Positions 42,506-54,889 of a stretch of 64,000 nucleotides of DNA are shown in pieces. Where the stretch lies: NCBI GenBank assembly GCA_023376005.1, contig CM042145.1:21586384-21650383 (forward strand), written 5' to 3'. The stretch is from Doryteuthis pealeii (taxonomy: Eukaryota; Mollusca; Cephalopoda; Myopsida; Loliginidae). The notes beneath the pieces are model-generated. The model saw nothing but the letters and a program-made list of their open reading frames with translations. It was not told the DNA's origin and ran no database searches. A program made the position numbers and the translations under genes. Within the stretch, counting starts at the first letter, position 1, and every line of letters starts with the position of its first letter.

Positions 42506-42851
42506 ATCTCGACGGGAAGTCAGTGGGAGTAGATGTTTAGGGATCATCGCTCTCAAGATGCTGGCCTCTCATCCACGCGGATTATGTACTTCTTCCACTT
42601 CACTTTCCATGGACTCCTCTGTATCACTTTCCTCGGGGTTATTCACTCTCTCGACAATCATCTTACTTATACCCTCTTGTCTACACAAGACAGTACATGA
42701 TTGGTTGATATCACTACACGGTTTTTTTACAATGCCTATTGTTACCTAAAATGGTCACCAGTCTAAATATCAGAACAATAATTTTGTTAGCGATTTTATT
42801 TGCTAATAGAATTACTTTGTCTGTTATTATAACATTTTTTGGAGTCATTTG

Positions 42852-43145
42852 TAGGCTTCAAGTGGGAGCACTTTACAGTGGAGATCCCTTGTGTTAAGCA
42901 GAGCGCGATCTTTAGTGAAGAAACCTTTTGTTGTTCCTTGGTGTCTCTTAGTGTTGGGTGTGATCCTTTGGTTGTTCCTTTGCTTTGAACAAAGTCATTT
43001 GGTTGCAGGTCCGTTCGTCAATGTCGAATCACGTGCAAATGAACGGCTTTTAATATCGGCGATTAAATAGATAACTAACCACGTATTTGAGCTGTTGGTT
43101 GGCTGGGGTTTAATCCAAGTGACCACGCAGAGTCTATAAGTTTAA
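42852..43145 (+). repeat. Dispersed repeat family D (copy C)
   Basis: Counterpart of 4,878-5,183. Keeps GAGCTGTTGGTTGGCTGGGG where A reads GAGCTGTTGAATACGTGGGG. Confidence 0.6.
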
Positions 43146-43640
43146 GTGGTGGATTCCAGCATACCTTATAATCCAACAGTTATGCATTGGTTTAATGCAG
43201 TGAAGGTTAGAACAATCTTCACCACTCGATCTGCATTTTGCTCGATCCAAAAGGTCGTTCTTCCAATTCTTGATCAAAGGCTTTTAATTCATAATTTTTC
43301 ATGCAGATGCGATGCCGTGTACAACACAACGTTTGGATGTAAGAGTAAATCAGCATGTCCCACGAGAAATATGAAGTGTGCCGCAATCAACATTCCGGGC
43401 TTACACAGGCACATGACTCTGCAATTGGTGAACATCTGTGCAGTTTATACGACTGCAGAATTAATTACAGCGATCAGCAATTCTTAGTCTTACATAAGAC
43501 CAGGTCAAACCATTTCCTATATATTTTAAAGGCAGTTGGTATTTTTGCACTGTCCGTCGTTGTGTTGCAGAAAAGAGTTAAAACATATTCCATAGCATTA
43601 TTTGCTGGCGATGTTGTGGCAGAGATTAGAGTAACGTGAA
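43146..43640 (+). pseudogene. GIY-YIG endonuclease remnant (copy C)
   Basis: The frame from 43,355 stays open to RVTYTAA-like DNA at 43,639: HSGLTQAHDSAIGEHL, INYSDQQFLVLHKTRSNHFL, then LQKRVKTYSIALFAGDVV and a natural stop. That C-terminal block is frame-broken in copy A. The upstream part (43,146-43,350) is in two other frames, and the YVGR-like signature is missing. Substitutions against A show no third-position bias, so it evolved without coding constraint. Confidence 0.6.
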
Positions 43641-43664
43641 GGATATATATTATATATATATTAC

Positions 43665-43712
<48 letters not shown>

Positions 43713-43971
43713 TTTTTTTCCTTTCTTGTTGCTTCAATCACGACATTATCTTACCCTTTTACCCAATTTATACACTTTGACTTTTAAAAGATTTTACCAG
43801 TTATAAACTTCTGATAATGCACCGGTCGAAAGGGACCTTAAATTTACTTTTTTATTTTTTTATTTGTCTCCTTAAACCCCGTTCTTAATGTTTAATAGTT
43901 GATCCAACCAATAAAGTATGATAGTCTTTAAACTTCTATATAAAATTAGTTGTACCAGAAATTTGTTTAAA

Positions 43972-44027
<56 letters not shown>

Positions 44028-44180
44028 CTCATTGACTTTATTCAGCCTGCATGCTGATTATACAAAGTTATGCGCGGATGAATCTAGAATAAATTCTTCT
44101 TTTTTAAAATACTTTTTGGGAATACTATATATATTATATAATATATAACTCATTGACTTTATTCAGCCCACGTGCTAATT
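43641..44180. repeat. Simple-repeat cluster (copy C)
   Basis: (TA)n, (GA)n at 43,670-43,708, (TCTG)n/(TC)n at 43,974-44,010 and (TA)n, shorter than in copy A. Contains 44,025-44,085 and 44,150-44,200, the duplicated TTGACTTTATTCAGC phrases. 44,181-44,669 is unrecognised. Confidence 0.8.
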
Positions 44181-44669
44181 ATACAAAGTTATGAGCGGAC
44201 GAAGAGTCCCGTTGAAATGCGTGTTTGAGTATGTGTGTGTTCGTGCACGCGTTTTTGGCCGCCCTTATCAGAGTCGGTCAAAACAGATGCTGTCGTAATT
44301 CACAAAGATAAAACTAAAAAGGTCTTTTAGAAGAGGGGAAAGTTGTTTCTCAGATGTTCTTTTCATCGTCCAATAACAAAAGTCACGTCATTTCGCAAAA
44401 AAAGGTGCTTTAACAGGTCATTGAAGACTTCCTGAAACAACTCGCCTGATACAGGCAGTTTAAATGGAGAAGAGAGACGAGTGTGTCTCTTTGCGTTTTG
44501 CGTGTCATGAACTGAAGCTTGGTTGAGGGACAAATCAATCAGAGGAAACGCGGACAGTCGACAGAAATATTGAAAGGACTCAATGGATTGAAAAAAACGT
44601 CCGAAAAACAAACAAAAAAAATACACAAAACGGAAACGAAAATAAAATTAACGGTAAAGTGAAGTAGGT

Positions 44670-44915
44670 GTCAGATTTCTTAAGTGGAGTTCAAACAGCG
44701 TTGAATTCAGAGTTTTCCTTCTCCAAGACTGGTTACTCCATGGTTAAAGAAATCCAGTAGGTCCTGCTATTTACCCATAGCTGGAGGGAGTGTAGGATTC
44801 ATACCTTTCCCAAGGGTAGTAGCGCTAATTGAAATTCAATAACACATCCAAGGATTTGAACTCGGGCGATCACATGAAAATAAGCCTCCTGATGTCTCTG
44901 CTAATGGCGAAATGG
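44670..44915 (-). mobile_element. SINE, family 3 (copy C)
   Basis: Counterpart of 6,770-7,015. Confidence 0.7.
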
Positions 44916-45284
44916 CATCTTAAAGTCAGGCCAGCAATCTGAGAATAGACCTGACCAGTTAGACGAATCCCAACTACGCTAAAAACAAATAAGGTACCAG
45001 CGGGCTAATTCAAGTAAGTAAGTAAGATAAAACCTTAAATATGTGGATGCCGTCCATCTCCTCTCATCTTCTCCTAAGAAATCTCTTGCCCGACGGACGA
45101 CTATATAAACACCCGTGGCGGAGGGTGGGTAAATGTATACTCAGCGAATACTATTTTCCATACACGCAGAATCGACACATCACGCCTGAAGTGTTTAAGT
45201 GCCAAAAAATTGTCTTATTTCTTAGCTTTGTGTTGTTCTGTTTGTTTTTTCGCAACATTTATGGAATAATTATTTTTTTCATAA

Positions 45285-45608
45285 TTCAAGGTGTGTCAAA
45301 AGTACAAGTTTAAAGCTGTATTTACCAAAGATAGAAATGAAGAACGAACGAAACGTTTTTTTTTCGAATACAAGGTGTGTCAAAAAATAACAAGTTTAAA
45401 ACTTGTATATTACGGAAAAAGATAGGAATGGAAGAATGAAAAAAAAACGTTATGTTATTTTTTTCAGAATACAAGGTGTGTCAAAAAGTACCAAGTTAAA
45501 GCTGTATTTACCAAGATAGAGATAAAGAATGAACGAAACGTAATTTTTCCCCGAATTCAGGTGTGTCAAAAAGTACAAATATCTCGATACTTTCTTGACA
45601 CACCTTGT
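45285..45608. mobile_element. 88-bp-repeat MITE (copy C)
   Basis: Unit starts near 45,288, 45,371, 45,471 and 45,558. Flanked by the same ~200-bp direct repeats (45,085-45,280 and 45,615-45,780). Terminal GACACACCTTG at 45,597-45,607. Confidence 0.7.
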
Positions 45609-46039
45609 ATATAGTTCGACTGGACGGCTATATAACACTCGTGGTAGAGGGTTGGTAAATGCATCTTCAGGAAGATTATTTTCAATACACCCAGATTCGA
45701 AAGATCACGCTGGATATCATTTGAAGTGTTCAAGTGCCAAAATGTCTGTATTCTGTGCTTGTATTTTTTCTCTTCGGTGCCATTGGGAATACGTTGAGCT
45801 CTTCATTAAGTGAACAGGACTCGAACGGAGAGAGTCCCAGACCTCTCTCTAATAGCTACAGTTATTTTAGGTATCCTCATTTGATATCAGTGATAATCTG
45901 GTCGAAAGGCCCCGGCCCAACGACACGAGGAACACGAGACCCTTGTTACATTGAATCACGGGGTCATTAACGTGCAATCGATAACGCAAACGCTGATCGG
46001 AAAGGAAACAATTCTATCAGCACACAAAACCGGAAATTG

Positions 46040-46885
46040 AAGCAAAAGAGGAAAATAGGTTTTGGGGATGGGGTGGGGGTTTTCTGAGGCCAACGAAAAA
46101 AGGTAAGAGCAATAAGAGAAATGGTCAAAATTAATAAGAAAGATATAAAGAAAAACAGAAGAAAAAAAGGGGGGAGATAAAATTGAAGCAAGAAAAAAAA
46201 AGGAATAAGAAGAAAGGGGGAGAAAGAAGAAGAAGAAAGGAAAGAAGAAAAAAGGAAGAGAAAGAAGAAGAAAGAAGAAAATTGAAGAAAAAAAAGAAAA
46301 AAAGAAAATGAGATAGAAGAAAAAATAAAAGAAGAGAATGTGTAAAAGAAGAAGAATGAAGAAGAAGAAGAGAAAAGAACAACAACAACAACAAGAATAA
46401 AAAGAAGAAGAAGAGAAAAAAAATAACAACAAGAATAAAAAGAAGAAGAAGAAGAACAACAACATGAACAGGAGAGGAAGAATAAAAGAGAAGGGAAAAA
46501 AGAGGAAAAAGAAAGGAAGAAAAAGAAAAAGGAAAGGGAGAAGAAAGAGGGAGAAATAAGAAAATGAAAGAAAAAAGAGATGGGAAATAAGAAAAATGAA
46601 AAGAAAAAGAAAATCGGGAAAAGAAATAAGAACCGAATAAACGAAGAAAAGAAAGGAAGAATGAAATTTCTAAATAATAAAGAAAAAAACTTTGAGTCAG
46701 TGTAGCAAAATGAAAAAAAATTAACGAAATTAAATGTGACGAAAGGAGGAAAATAAAGAAAGAAAAGAAGGAATAAGGAAAAAGAAGAAAATCAATGAAA
46801 GATAAAAGAAAGAAATAAAGAAAAAGAGTAAAGAAAAGAAAGAAGAAAAATAAAGAAACTAGAAAAAAAACAAAAGTAAAGAATA
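46040..46885. repeat. Polypurine tract (copy C)
   Basis: Includes AACAACAAC/AAGAAG blocks at 46,375-46,465 not seen in copy A. Minus-strand frames up to 254 codons are F/S/L-rich translations of it. Confidence 0.95.
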
Positions 46886-47350
46886 CATTATTCAAACGAA
46901 TATCCTCATTTTACTCCGTAAGTCTCCTACCATCTCACACAAGGTTGCAAAAACCGAACGTTAAGTTAATACGTCGACATTACCATAATGAATAAATTCA
47001 TTTCTGGAACACTTCGTGCTTTCCATTTCTCTCTCCACACACACACACACACACACACACACAACAACACAAACAAACAAAAATAATATATATATATATA
47101 TATACTATACATATATATATAGTATGAAAAGGTGAGAATGAAACATCACACAATGCTGTTAAAGAGAAAACAATTTATAATATAATCATAGCTGATACTG
47201 ATGCAATATTCGATTTTACAAAAATCATCATCAGAGCTCATTCACTCCGTAGTTGTTTGGGTCGGAGAAAATGTCAAATCAGTTCACAAAAAACCTTAAT
47301 ACTGTAATATAATATATGTGTGTGTGTGTGTGTGTGTGAAGAGTATGAAT
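46886..47350. other. Family D-like arm and (CA)n, (TA)n, (TG)n (copy C)
   Basis: Counterpart of 8,986-9,400. (CA)n at 47,036-47,062 stands where copy A has a C run. Confidence 0.6.
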
Positions 47351-47384
47351 GTGAATCCGACGGTATGTAGTATATTAAAAAAAT

Positions 47385-47594
47385 TGAAAAAACACAGGTT
47401 TAGATAAATTGAATGGTAAGTTTATAGCCACGCTGGCAGTGTTTCGATCTATTAATATAGATATTTTCAGGGCATTTTACCTTTACTTATATCACAAATG
47501 CTCTGAAGAAGAATCTAATTAATAGATCAAAACACTGCAGCGTCGGCTAATAAACTACCACTCAATTTATTTAAACCTGTGTTTTTCAATTTTC

Positions 47595-47600
<6 letters not shown>
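47385..47600. mobile_element. Fold-back element with hammerhead-like arms (copy C)
   Basis: Minus-strand motif 47,427-47,474 (GAAAC intact) and plus-strand motif 47,500-47,546 (CTGAAGA intact, GAAAC changed to AAAAC). Between them the two arms preserve every core position, but neither is complete. Confidence 0.8.
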
Positions 47601-47634
<34 letters not shown>

Positions 47635-47639
47635 TCCCG

Positions 47640-47830
47640 ACACCGTCTTAACGAGACCAATGTGGTGTATGAATTTAAATGGCTCGTAGGAGACCGCCTC
47701 TCCAAAGTATTTATGTATTTTGTCATTACTTATTTTATGTCATTACTTCTTGTCTCATTTAACGAGAACCATATTTTAATGGGAAATAACAACCCGCTCT
47801 AAGCCTGAACGGTTGAGAACAACAAAAAGG
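47640..47830 (+). pseudogene. GIY-YIG-type coding fragment (copy C)
   Basis: Same NETNVVYEFKWLVGDRLSK frame as 9,660-9,876, broken afterwards. Confidence 0.42.
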
Positions 47831-47840
47831 ATGTAGTTAT

Positions 47841-48222
47841 TTAATAAGCTTAGCTTAGATGTGGCACAAGCCCGGGAGTATGGCGCGCCCATTGAGAATC
47901 GAACTCACTAACAATGGTCAGCAAATCTAGCTTGCTAACCATTACATCATGTGAGGTGCCCATGTAATTATTTACTAGGCTTTGCTTAAATCTGTCACAA
48001 GGCCAGAAGTATGGGGCGCCCAATTGAGAATCGAACTCACTAACAATGGTCTGCAAATCTAGCTTGATATCCATTACACCACGTGAGGTGCCCTAATTAT
48101 TTACTAAGCTTAGCTTAAACGTGTCACCAGGCCAGAAGTATAGGGCGTCTAATGAGAATCGAACTCACTAACAATGGTCTGCTAATCCAGCTTGCTAACC
48201 ATTACACCACGCGAGGTGGCCA
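47841..48222 (-). mobile_element. Three tandem SINEs, family 2 (copy C)
   Basis: Units 47,841-47,959, 47,963-48,092 and 48,093-48,222. The middle/right pair corresponds to a single unit in copy A, whose left half matches the middle unit and right edge the last one, as expected after unequal recombination. Confidence 0.85.
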
Positions 48223-48364
48223 AAAAAAAAGGGTGTATTTACGAGGAAATACAAATGATAAAGTTTCCAAAATATTTAGAAATCATAAAGATGTTTATTG
48301 TTTATTCTCAATGATGTTTGGATCATTTTAAAGTTTCAGTATGTTACGATTTTATGGGTCATCC

Positions 48365-48590
48365 TTTAGGCTTCAATCAAGAGCGCATGTCCAGCGGAAA
48401 TCCTTGGTAAAGAATCCTTTGGTTGTTCCTTGGTGCTCCTCAGTTTTGCAACTCCTTCGTCAATGATTGCAAATGGACGTCTCTCAGTATCAGTGATTAA
48501 GTAGTCAACCAGCCACGCATCCGGGCTGTTAATTGGCTGAGGCTTAAATCACGTGACCCCGCTTAGTCTATGAGTTTAAGTGGTGTATTG
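48365..48590 (+). repeat. Dispersed repeat family D (copy C)
   Basis: Counterpart of 10,275-10,520, clearly diverged (CACGTGACCCCGCTTAGTC here). Confidence 0.6.
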
Positions 48591-48649
48591 TAGCACGTCT
48601 TATATGCCACAAATAATCCAACACAGTATGCATCTATTTTTATACATAA

Positions 48650-48803
48650 TCATCATTTCGGTCGATGCCTTATTTTTTTGCGCTGTGGCACAAGGTTGCA
48701 AGTATGGAGCATCTAGGGAGGGTCGCTATTCAGTAGTAATGGATCTGCGAGACTAACTTGCTAACCATTACACCACAATGGGGCTCCTAACCACTGCGAT
48801 ATA
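48650..48803 (-). mobile_element. SINE, family 4 (copy C)
   Basis: More complete than A: antisense ACTTGCTAACCATTACACCA gives the tRNA-like GGTTAGCAAGT head lost in A. Confidence 0.65.
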
Positions 48804-48829
48804 TAGTTATATATATATATATTCATGTC

Positions 48830-49215
48830 ATACCAGCTCACCGCCATGTCGTTTAGGAAGTGTTGAACCTCATCGTCGTGGCAAATTCCCTATACCAATT
48901 GCAGACGTTTTTGACATCCATTAATGACTCACCATACACTTCCGTTAATTGGCGATGAATTTTAATAAGTTTAATGCCTTTTGCGTTCAAAAAGCGGATA
49001 ACTGCGCGGACTTGGCGGTAGCGTCAATCAGAAGCACGATCAGAAATAACTACCAAGCCAATATTGACTGTGTCAGCAAGGCGCGCCCATGCACAACAAA
49101 CACAACTGTGTTGCCAATAGCCGCACAAATAATTTCTTCACGTCCCCAGCGATTTGGATACCTTACTTTTGGGATTACTTTCGTATATATTAGCAGTATG
49201 GTTCAAGTCCGAATT
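48830..49215 (-). pseudogene. Mariner HTH remnant, best-preserved copy
   Basis: Minus strand 49,023-48,879 reads RYRQVRAVIRFLNAKGIK, then IHRQLTEVYGESLMDVKNV and CNWYREFA without a stop. This fits the mariner/SETMAR-like DNA-binding domain, including the VYGE turn and the W-REF end. Frame is lost on both sides and no catalytic domain follows. Copy A has D for G in VYGE and CID for LMD. The plus-strand 94-codon frame 48,949-49,233 is its antisense shadow. Confidence 0.7.
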
Positions 49216-49317
49216 TTGGGCAAAGGGAGATAAAATCATTTTTTTGAATTCTAAATTTATAATTAAAAAAAAAAATTGTGAAATAAATCACTAAGTGGGC
49301 CCGAGTCTATTCTAGTA

Positions 49318-49542
49318 GTGACCAGTTTTGAATTCAGATTTTTACTTCTCCTAGACTGGTGTGCTAACCAAAGTTGAAGAACCCATTCTGCACACTATTT
49401 AACCCAAGCTGGAGGGAGAATAGTTGGATTCATACCTTTTCCAAGGGTATTAGCGCTATGTGAACTGTGGCTTCGTCCAGGAATTGAACTCGGTCAACGA
49501 GTCCATTTCATGCGACTCTAACTAGTACACCACGGCGCTTCC
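49318..49542 (-). mobile_element. SINE, family 3 (copy C)
   Basis: Counterpart of 11,205-11,436. 49,543-49,952 matches unrecognised 11,437-11,841. Confidence 0.8.
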
Positions 49543-49952
49543 TCTAATAAAAGAAAAGAAAGACACCGATGGAATAAAATACGAATTTAAACCAGTAGGT
49601 CAATAGTAGAAGCGAGAAAGACTACAATTGAGATGAAGTTGTTTTAACAAACATTGCTTCAGTGAACGCTCGACGTTTTGGGCGCGAACGAAGTTTCAAA
49701 TCTGTCAGATGGAAATTCCTGTCGAAAAATGGCCGTCTTCCAATCTTCTGCTATGAACAAATGACATTTTGACTTCTCTGCAATTGAACTTCAGCTATGC
49801 GAGTAGGAATACGAAGAAAAAGGTTGGGTAGTTGCATTTTACGGCATGTCAACCCTTGTTGGGTTATTTTATGCCGAAGACATTTTATTCATTTATTCAT
49901 ACTTGTTGGGTATTCAATTTTTGGACCATATGACCTTTAGGCACCCCTTTTT

Positions 49953-50144
49953 GATCTCGATTAAGAAAGGACATGCTTTTCATTTACACCGTCAATATCC
50001 GGTTGTTTTAACAGACGATTTTTAGATTTAAAAAAATTATAAAACTAACCCAACTATAACCCCTAACCCTAACCCTAACTCTAACCCCTACAAACAACCG
50101 GATATTGACGGTGTAAATGAAAAATGTCCTTTCTTAATCGAGAT
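49953..50144. mobile_element. Telomere-loop fold-back element (copy C)
   Basis: Same arms with CCCTAACCCTAACCCTAACT in the loop at about 50,062-50,085. Confidence 0.88.
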
Positions 50145-50174
50145 CTGCAACGAAGGACTTTGCTAAACGCAAGG

Positions 50175-50545
50175 ATTTACCCAACCCTAAGGAACAACCA
50201 AAATCATACGAACACTAAGGACAACCAAAAGGATCAACTCCATACAAGGGCACCAAGATCAACAAAGGATCATACCCAACACTAAGGGACAAAGGATACA
50301 ACAAAGGATCATACCAACACTAAGGACACCAAGGAACAACCAAAGGATATACCCAACACTAAGGGACACCAAGGAACAACCAAAGGATCATACAACACCA
50401 CACAGGAACAACCAAAGGATCATACCCAACACTAAGGGACACAAGGAACAACCAAAGATCATACCCAACACTAAGGAGACACCAAGGACACAACTAGAAG
50501 ATCACACCCAACGCTAAAGGACATCAAGAGGCAACCAAAGGTTTC
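50175..50545 (+). repeat. 41-bp minisatellite, expanded (copy C)
   Basis: About nine damaged units against about five in A. 50,546-51,190 matches unrecognised 12,296-12,954. Confidence 0.82.
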
Positions 50546-51224
50546 TTCACTAAAGATCGCGCTCAGCTAATACAAGGGATTTCCACTGTAATGTGCTCTC
50601 ACTTGAAGCCTAAAATGTCCACAAAAAATCGTAACACACAGCAAGTCTCCTCAGGTCTCCAGGACTCATTTGAGTATTCAAACCGATTTCAACAATGCCG
50701 TTGTCTGGATGGTTTGAAAAACACAGACGCTATTTTAGAGAATCTCGAATTCGATGGGTTCGATAGAGACACGCACACAAACACAGAAAGAAAAATTGAA
50801 AAACACTAACACGAATTCTCCAGATTTCTGTGAAATCTTTCCATAAGAAAAAATATAATAAAGAATCGTTTTTTTTTTTAAATATTTCATTCTGTCGTCA
50901 ACATTTGAGGTTGTCTACGTAGGTATTTGTAAAAGGCAATGTTCGTGTCTCTTGGTCAGGCTGTGCACTATCCATTCCGACTGATAAACATGGGACAAAA
51001 CATAAGAAAATATCGATTTCTCCGGAAGAGACAAAAGATAAGATAAAAGATCGACAAATAGAGCACTTGCAATCCCAAACAGACAGTGCTTCAGAAATAC
51101 AACATTTGTTGGGGAGCATGTTCAATGGAAGACATCTTTCGGCGCCTTATCTTTTTCTCTCATCGTATCTATTTCTATTGCACTTTTTCTATTTTCATTT
51201 TGAACGTCTGTTGGTTCTCTTTCT

Positions 51225-53725
51225 TTTCTTGCATTCACTTCTCTATTTTCCCATAGAAGCAACTCGCCGGCTTTCCGATGTTTTCTCTTTCTTTCTTGCA
51301 TTTCACTTCTCTTTATTTTCCCACTAGAAGCAGCTAACCGGCTTTCCGATGTCTTCTCTTTCTTCTTTGCAATTCACTTCTCTTTATTTTTTCCACAGAA
51401 ACAGCTCCGGCTTCCGATGTTTTCTCTTTCTTTCTTTGCATCACTTCTCCCACTAGAAGCAGCTACCATTTTTCTCTTTCTTGTCTTGCATTCACTTCTC
51501 TTTATTTTTTCACTAGATGCAGCTCCCGGCTTTCGTGTTTTCTCTTCTTTCTGCATCCTTCTTTTTATTTTTCCACAGAAGCAGCTCCCGGCTTTCCGAT
51601 GTTTCTCTTTCTTTCTTGCATTTCTCTTTATTTTTCCACTAGAAGCAGCTACCCGGCTTTTCCGATGTTTTTTCTCTCTTCTTTCATTCACTTCTCTTTA
51701 CACTAGAACAGCTGCTTCCGATGTTTTTCTCTTCTTCTTGATTCACTTCTGCTTTATTTTCACTAGAAGCAGCTACCCGGCTTTCCCGAGTTTCTCTTTC
51801 TTTCTTGCATTCACTTCTCTTTATTCTTTCCACTAGAAGCAGCTCCCGGCTTTCCGATGTTTCTCTTCTTTCTTTATTCCTTCTCTTTATTTTTCTTAAG
51901 AAGCAGCTACCGGGCTTTCGATGTTTTCTCTTTCTTTCTTGCATTCACTTCTCTTTATTTTTCGCACTAGAAGCAGCTACCCGGGCTTTCCGATGTTTTC
52001 TCTTTCTTTCTGCATTCCACTTTCTCTTTATTTTTCCCAGAGAGCAGCTACCCGCTTTCCGATGTTTTCTCTTTCTTTCTTGCATTCACTTCTCTTTATT
52101 TACCCTAGAACGCTAGAATTTTCTCGATGCTTCGATGTTTTTCTCTTTCTTTCTTCATTCATTCTCTTTATTTTCCACAGAAGCGCTCCCGATTTCCCGA
52201 TTTTTCCTGTTCATTCTTTCTTGCATTCACTTCTCTTTTTTTTCCGACTAGAAGCATCACCTCGGCTTTCCGAAGTTTCTCTTTCTTTCTTGCATCACTT
52301 CTCTTATTTTTGCCACTAGGAGCAGCTACATCGGCTTTCCGATGTTTTTTTTTCTTTCTGCATTCACTTCTCTTTATTTGCCCACTAGAAGCGAAGTCTA
52401 CCCGCTTTCGATTTCTCTTCTTTCTTGCATTCACTCTCTTTATTTTTCCACTAGAAGCAGCTACGCGGCTTTCGATGTTTTCTCTTGTTTCTTGCATTCA
52501 CTTCTCTTTTATTTCCCACTAGAAGCAGCTACCCGGCTTCCGTGTTTTTTCTTTCTTCGTTGATTCACTTTCTTTATTTTTCGCACTGAAGAAGCTACCG
52601 GCTTTCCGATTTTCTCTTTCTTTCTATGGCTTCAACTTCTCTTAATTGTTTTCTGGAAGCAAACCGCGCGGTGCATCATGCTTATTTTTCACTGAGAGCG
52701 GCTACCGCGGCTTTGCATTCACTTTTCTTTATGTTTCCACTAGAAGCGGCTACCGGCGTTGCATTCACTCTCTCTTATTTTTAGCCACTAGAAGCAGCTA
52801 CCGCGGCGTGCATTCACTTCTTATGTTATTTTCCCATAGAAAGCGGCTACCTGGCGTGCATTTCACATTCCTTTATTTTTCCCCACTGAGAAGCAGCTAA
52901 CTCCGCGATTGAATTCAACTTCTCTTTATTTTCCAAAAGAAGCAGCTACCCGGCGTTGATTTCACTTCTCTTTATTTTTCCACTAGAAGCGGCTACCGGG
53001 CGTTGCATTCACTTCTTTTTTATTTTCCCACTAGAAGCGGCTACCCGCGTTGCATTCACTTGCTCTTTATTTTTCCCACTAGAAGCGGCTACCGCGTTGC
53101 ATTATTCGCTTTATTTCCACTAGAAAGCGCACCCGGCGTGCATTCACTTCTCTTTATTTTCCACTGAAGAGCTTACCCGGCGTTTGATTCTACTTCTCTT
53201 TTATTTTCCCACAGAAGCTGCTACCCGCGTTGCATTCGACTTCTCTTATTTTCCACTAGAAGCGCCTACCGCACGTTCGAGCGGCTTTGCATTCAATTTT
53301 CTTACCCGCGTTGCATACTTATCTTCCACTAGAAGCGGCTACCCGGCGTTTGCAGTCCACTAGAAGCAGCTCCGGCGTTGCATTCCTTCTTTATTTTTCC
53401 ACTAGAATCAGCTACCCGGGTTGCATTCACTTCTATTTATTGTTCACTAGAAGCAGCTACCCGGCATTGCATTCACTTCTTTTATTTTTCCACTAGAAGC
53501 AGCTACCGGCGTTGCATTCACTTCTCTTTATTTTTCCACTAGAAGCAGCTACCCGGCGTGCATTCACTTCTCTTTATTTTACACTAGAAGCAGCTACCCG
53601 CGTTGCATTCACTTCTCTTTATTTTCCACTAGAAGCAGTTACCCGGCGTTGCATTCACTTCTCTTTATTTTACCACTAGAAGCAGCTACCCGGCGTTGCA
53701 TTCACTTCTCTTTATTTTTTTCCAT
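51225..53725 (+). repeat. 47/69-bp minisatellite, expanded ~5-fold (copy C)
   Basis: About 2.5 kb: roughly twenty long-type units to 52,640, then roughly twenty short-type units. Errors are dense in the middle and sparse at the ends, where units match copy A. This looks like poor consensus in an array read by few long reads. All long frames here are simple-repeat translations. Confidence 0.92.
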
Positions 53726-53889
53726 TAAAAAATAATTCTGCTAGGAGAGTTCAATGAAAGTGTCTGAGAGCCTCTAAAAAGCTGATATATCTATTTTATT
53801 TTGGACTTTTAATTATCATTAAACATTATTGTTAAATCGAACGGAATCATTGTGCGCCGAGCAGTCCATGACATGCAACACTCTACTTT

Positions 53890-54230
53890 GGGTTAAATCG
53901 AACTTAACGGACCTAAATTCCACCATCGTATGTCACCCTGCCGCGAAGAAAAAAAAAATACCAAAAATTAGTTACTTTGAACCACGTATCTTTGAGAATC
54001 TGTGTTACGCCTCAAAGATACGTGGTTCTAATTAACTGACCTGAAAAAAATGTAAAAGTTTTGAGATAAAATAACTGGTGCATTATATCTTTTATTCATT
54101 AATATATCAACACTGAAAATTTCATTAAATTCGGTTAATTCCCTGATTTTTGGTATTTTTTTTTCTTTCGGCGGGGTGACATACGATGGTGGAATCTTGG
54201 TCTCTTTAGTTCGATTTAGCCCAACAACTC
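53890..54230. mobile_element. Long-TIR MITE (copy C)
   Basis: Counterpart of 13,650-13,990, nearly identical. 54,231-54,717 matches unrecognised 13,991-14,472. Confidence 0.8.
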
Positions 54231-54717
54231 ATGGGGTCGTCCTTACTTCTGAAGCAGTTCCCAGCATGGTTTATTAGAGTTATTTGGATGGTTTGTGAGA
54301 TAGGAGGTAAGTGGCTGTACAGCTGCTGTTTTATGGGGTGCTACTTCTAAGGTTAAAAAAAACAAACTAATTTTTGATAAAATATTCGGTAGTTATTAAA
54401 TAGATAGTGAAGTTTACTATGAAGATATTTCCATCCCAAATTTCAGAGAAAAATGTTTTCAATTACACCACGTTTATTTCATTATTATTTTCTCTACTCA
54501 GGCATGGCCGGGTAACCGCTTCTAGTTGACAATAAATAAACGTTTCTGTGATTTCTAAATATTTTGGAAACCTTATCTTCTGCATTACTCTCGTACGTAT
54601 ACATTTTTCCATGTGAATATTTATGTGTGGTTACATTTGCATGTGTATGTGTTATTCTGAGTCTTGGTCTGTGTTTATATGTATGTGTGTGCATGTGTGC
54701 GTGTGTGAGCGTGCGTG

Positions 54718-54854
54718 CGTTCTTGTATACTTAAGCACATGTATGTATGTGTAACTCTGCAAGTAAGGATAGAAAATATATTTTGGCGTTACGAGTATGG
54801 TAAATGTCTTTATTAGAAAAACGCCTTGTTAAATGCGTTCTGTGTTTGTGTTTA

Positions 54855-54889
<35 letters not shown>

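Noticed and set aside
51374..52563. Lys/Arg/Glu-rich frames on the minus strand
   Set aside because: They are translations of the 47/69-bp minisatellite, not a nuclear protein.
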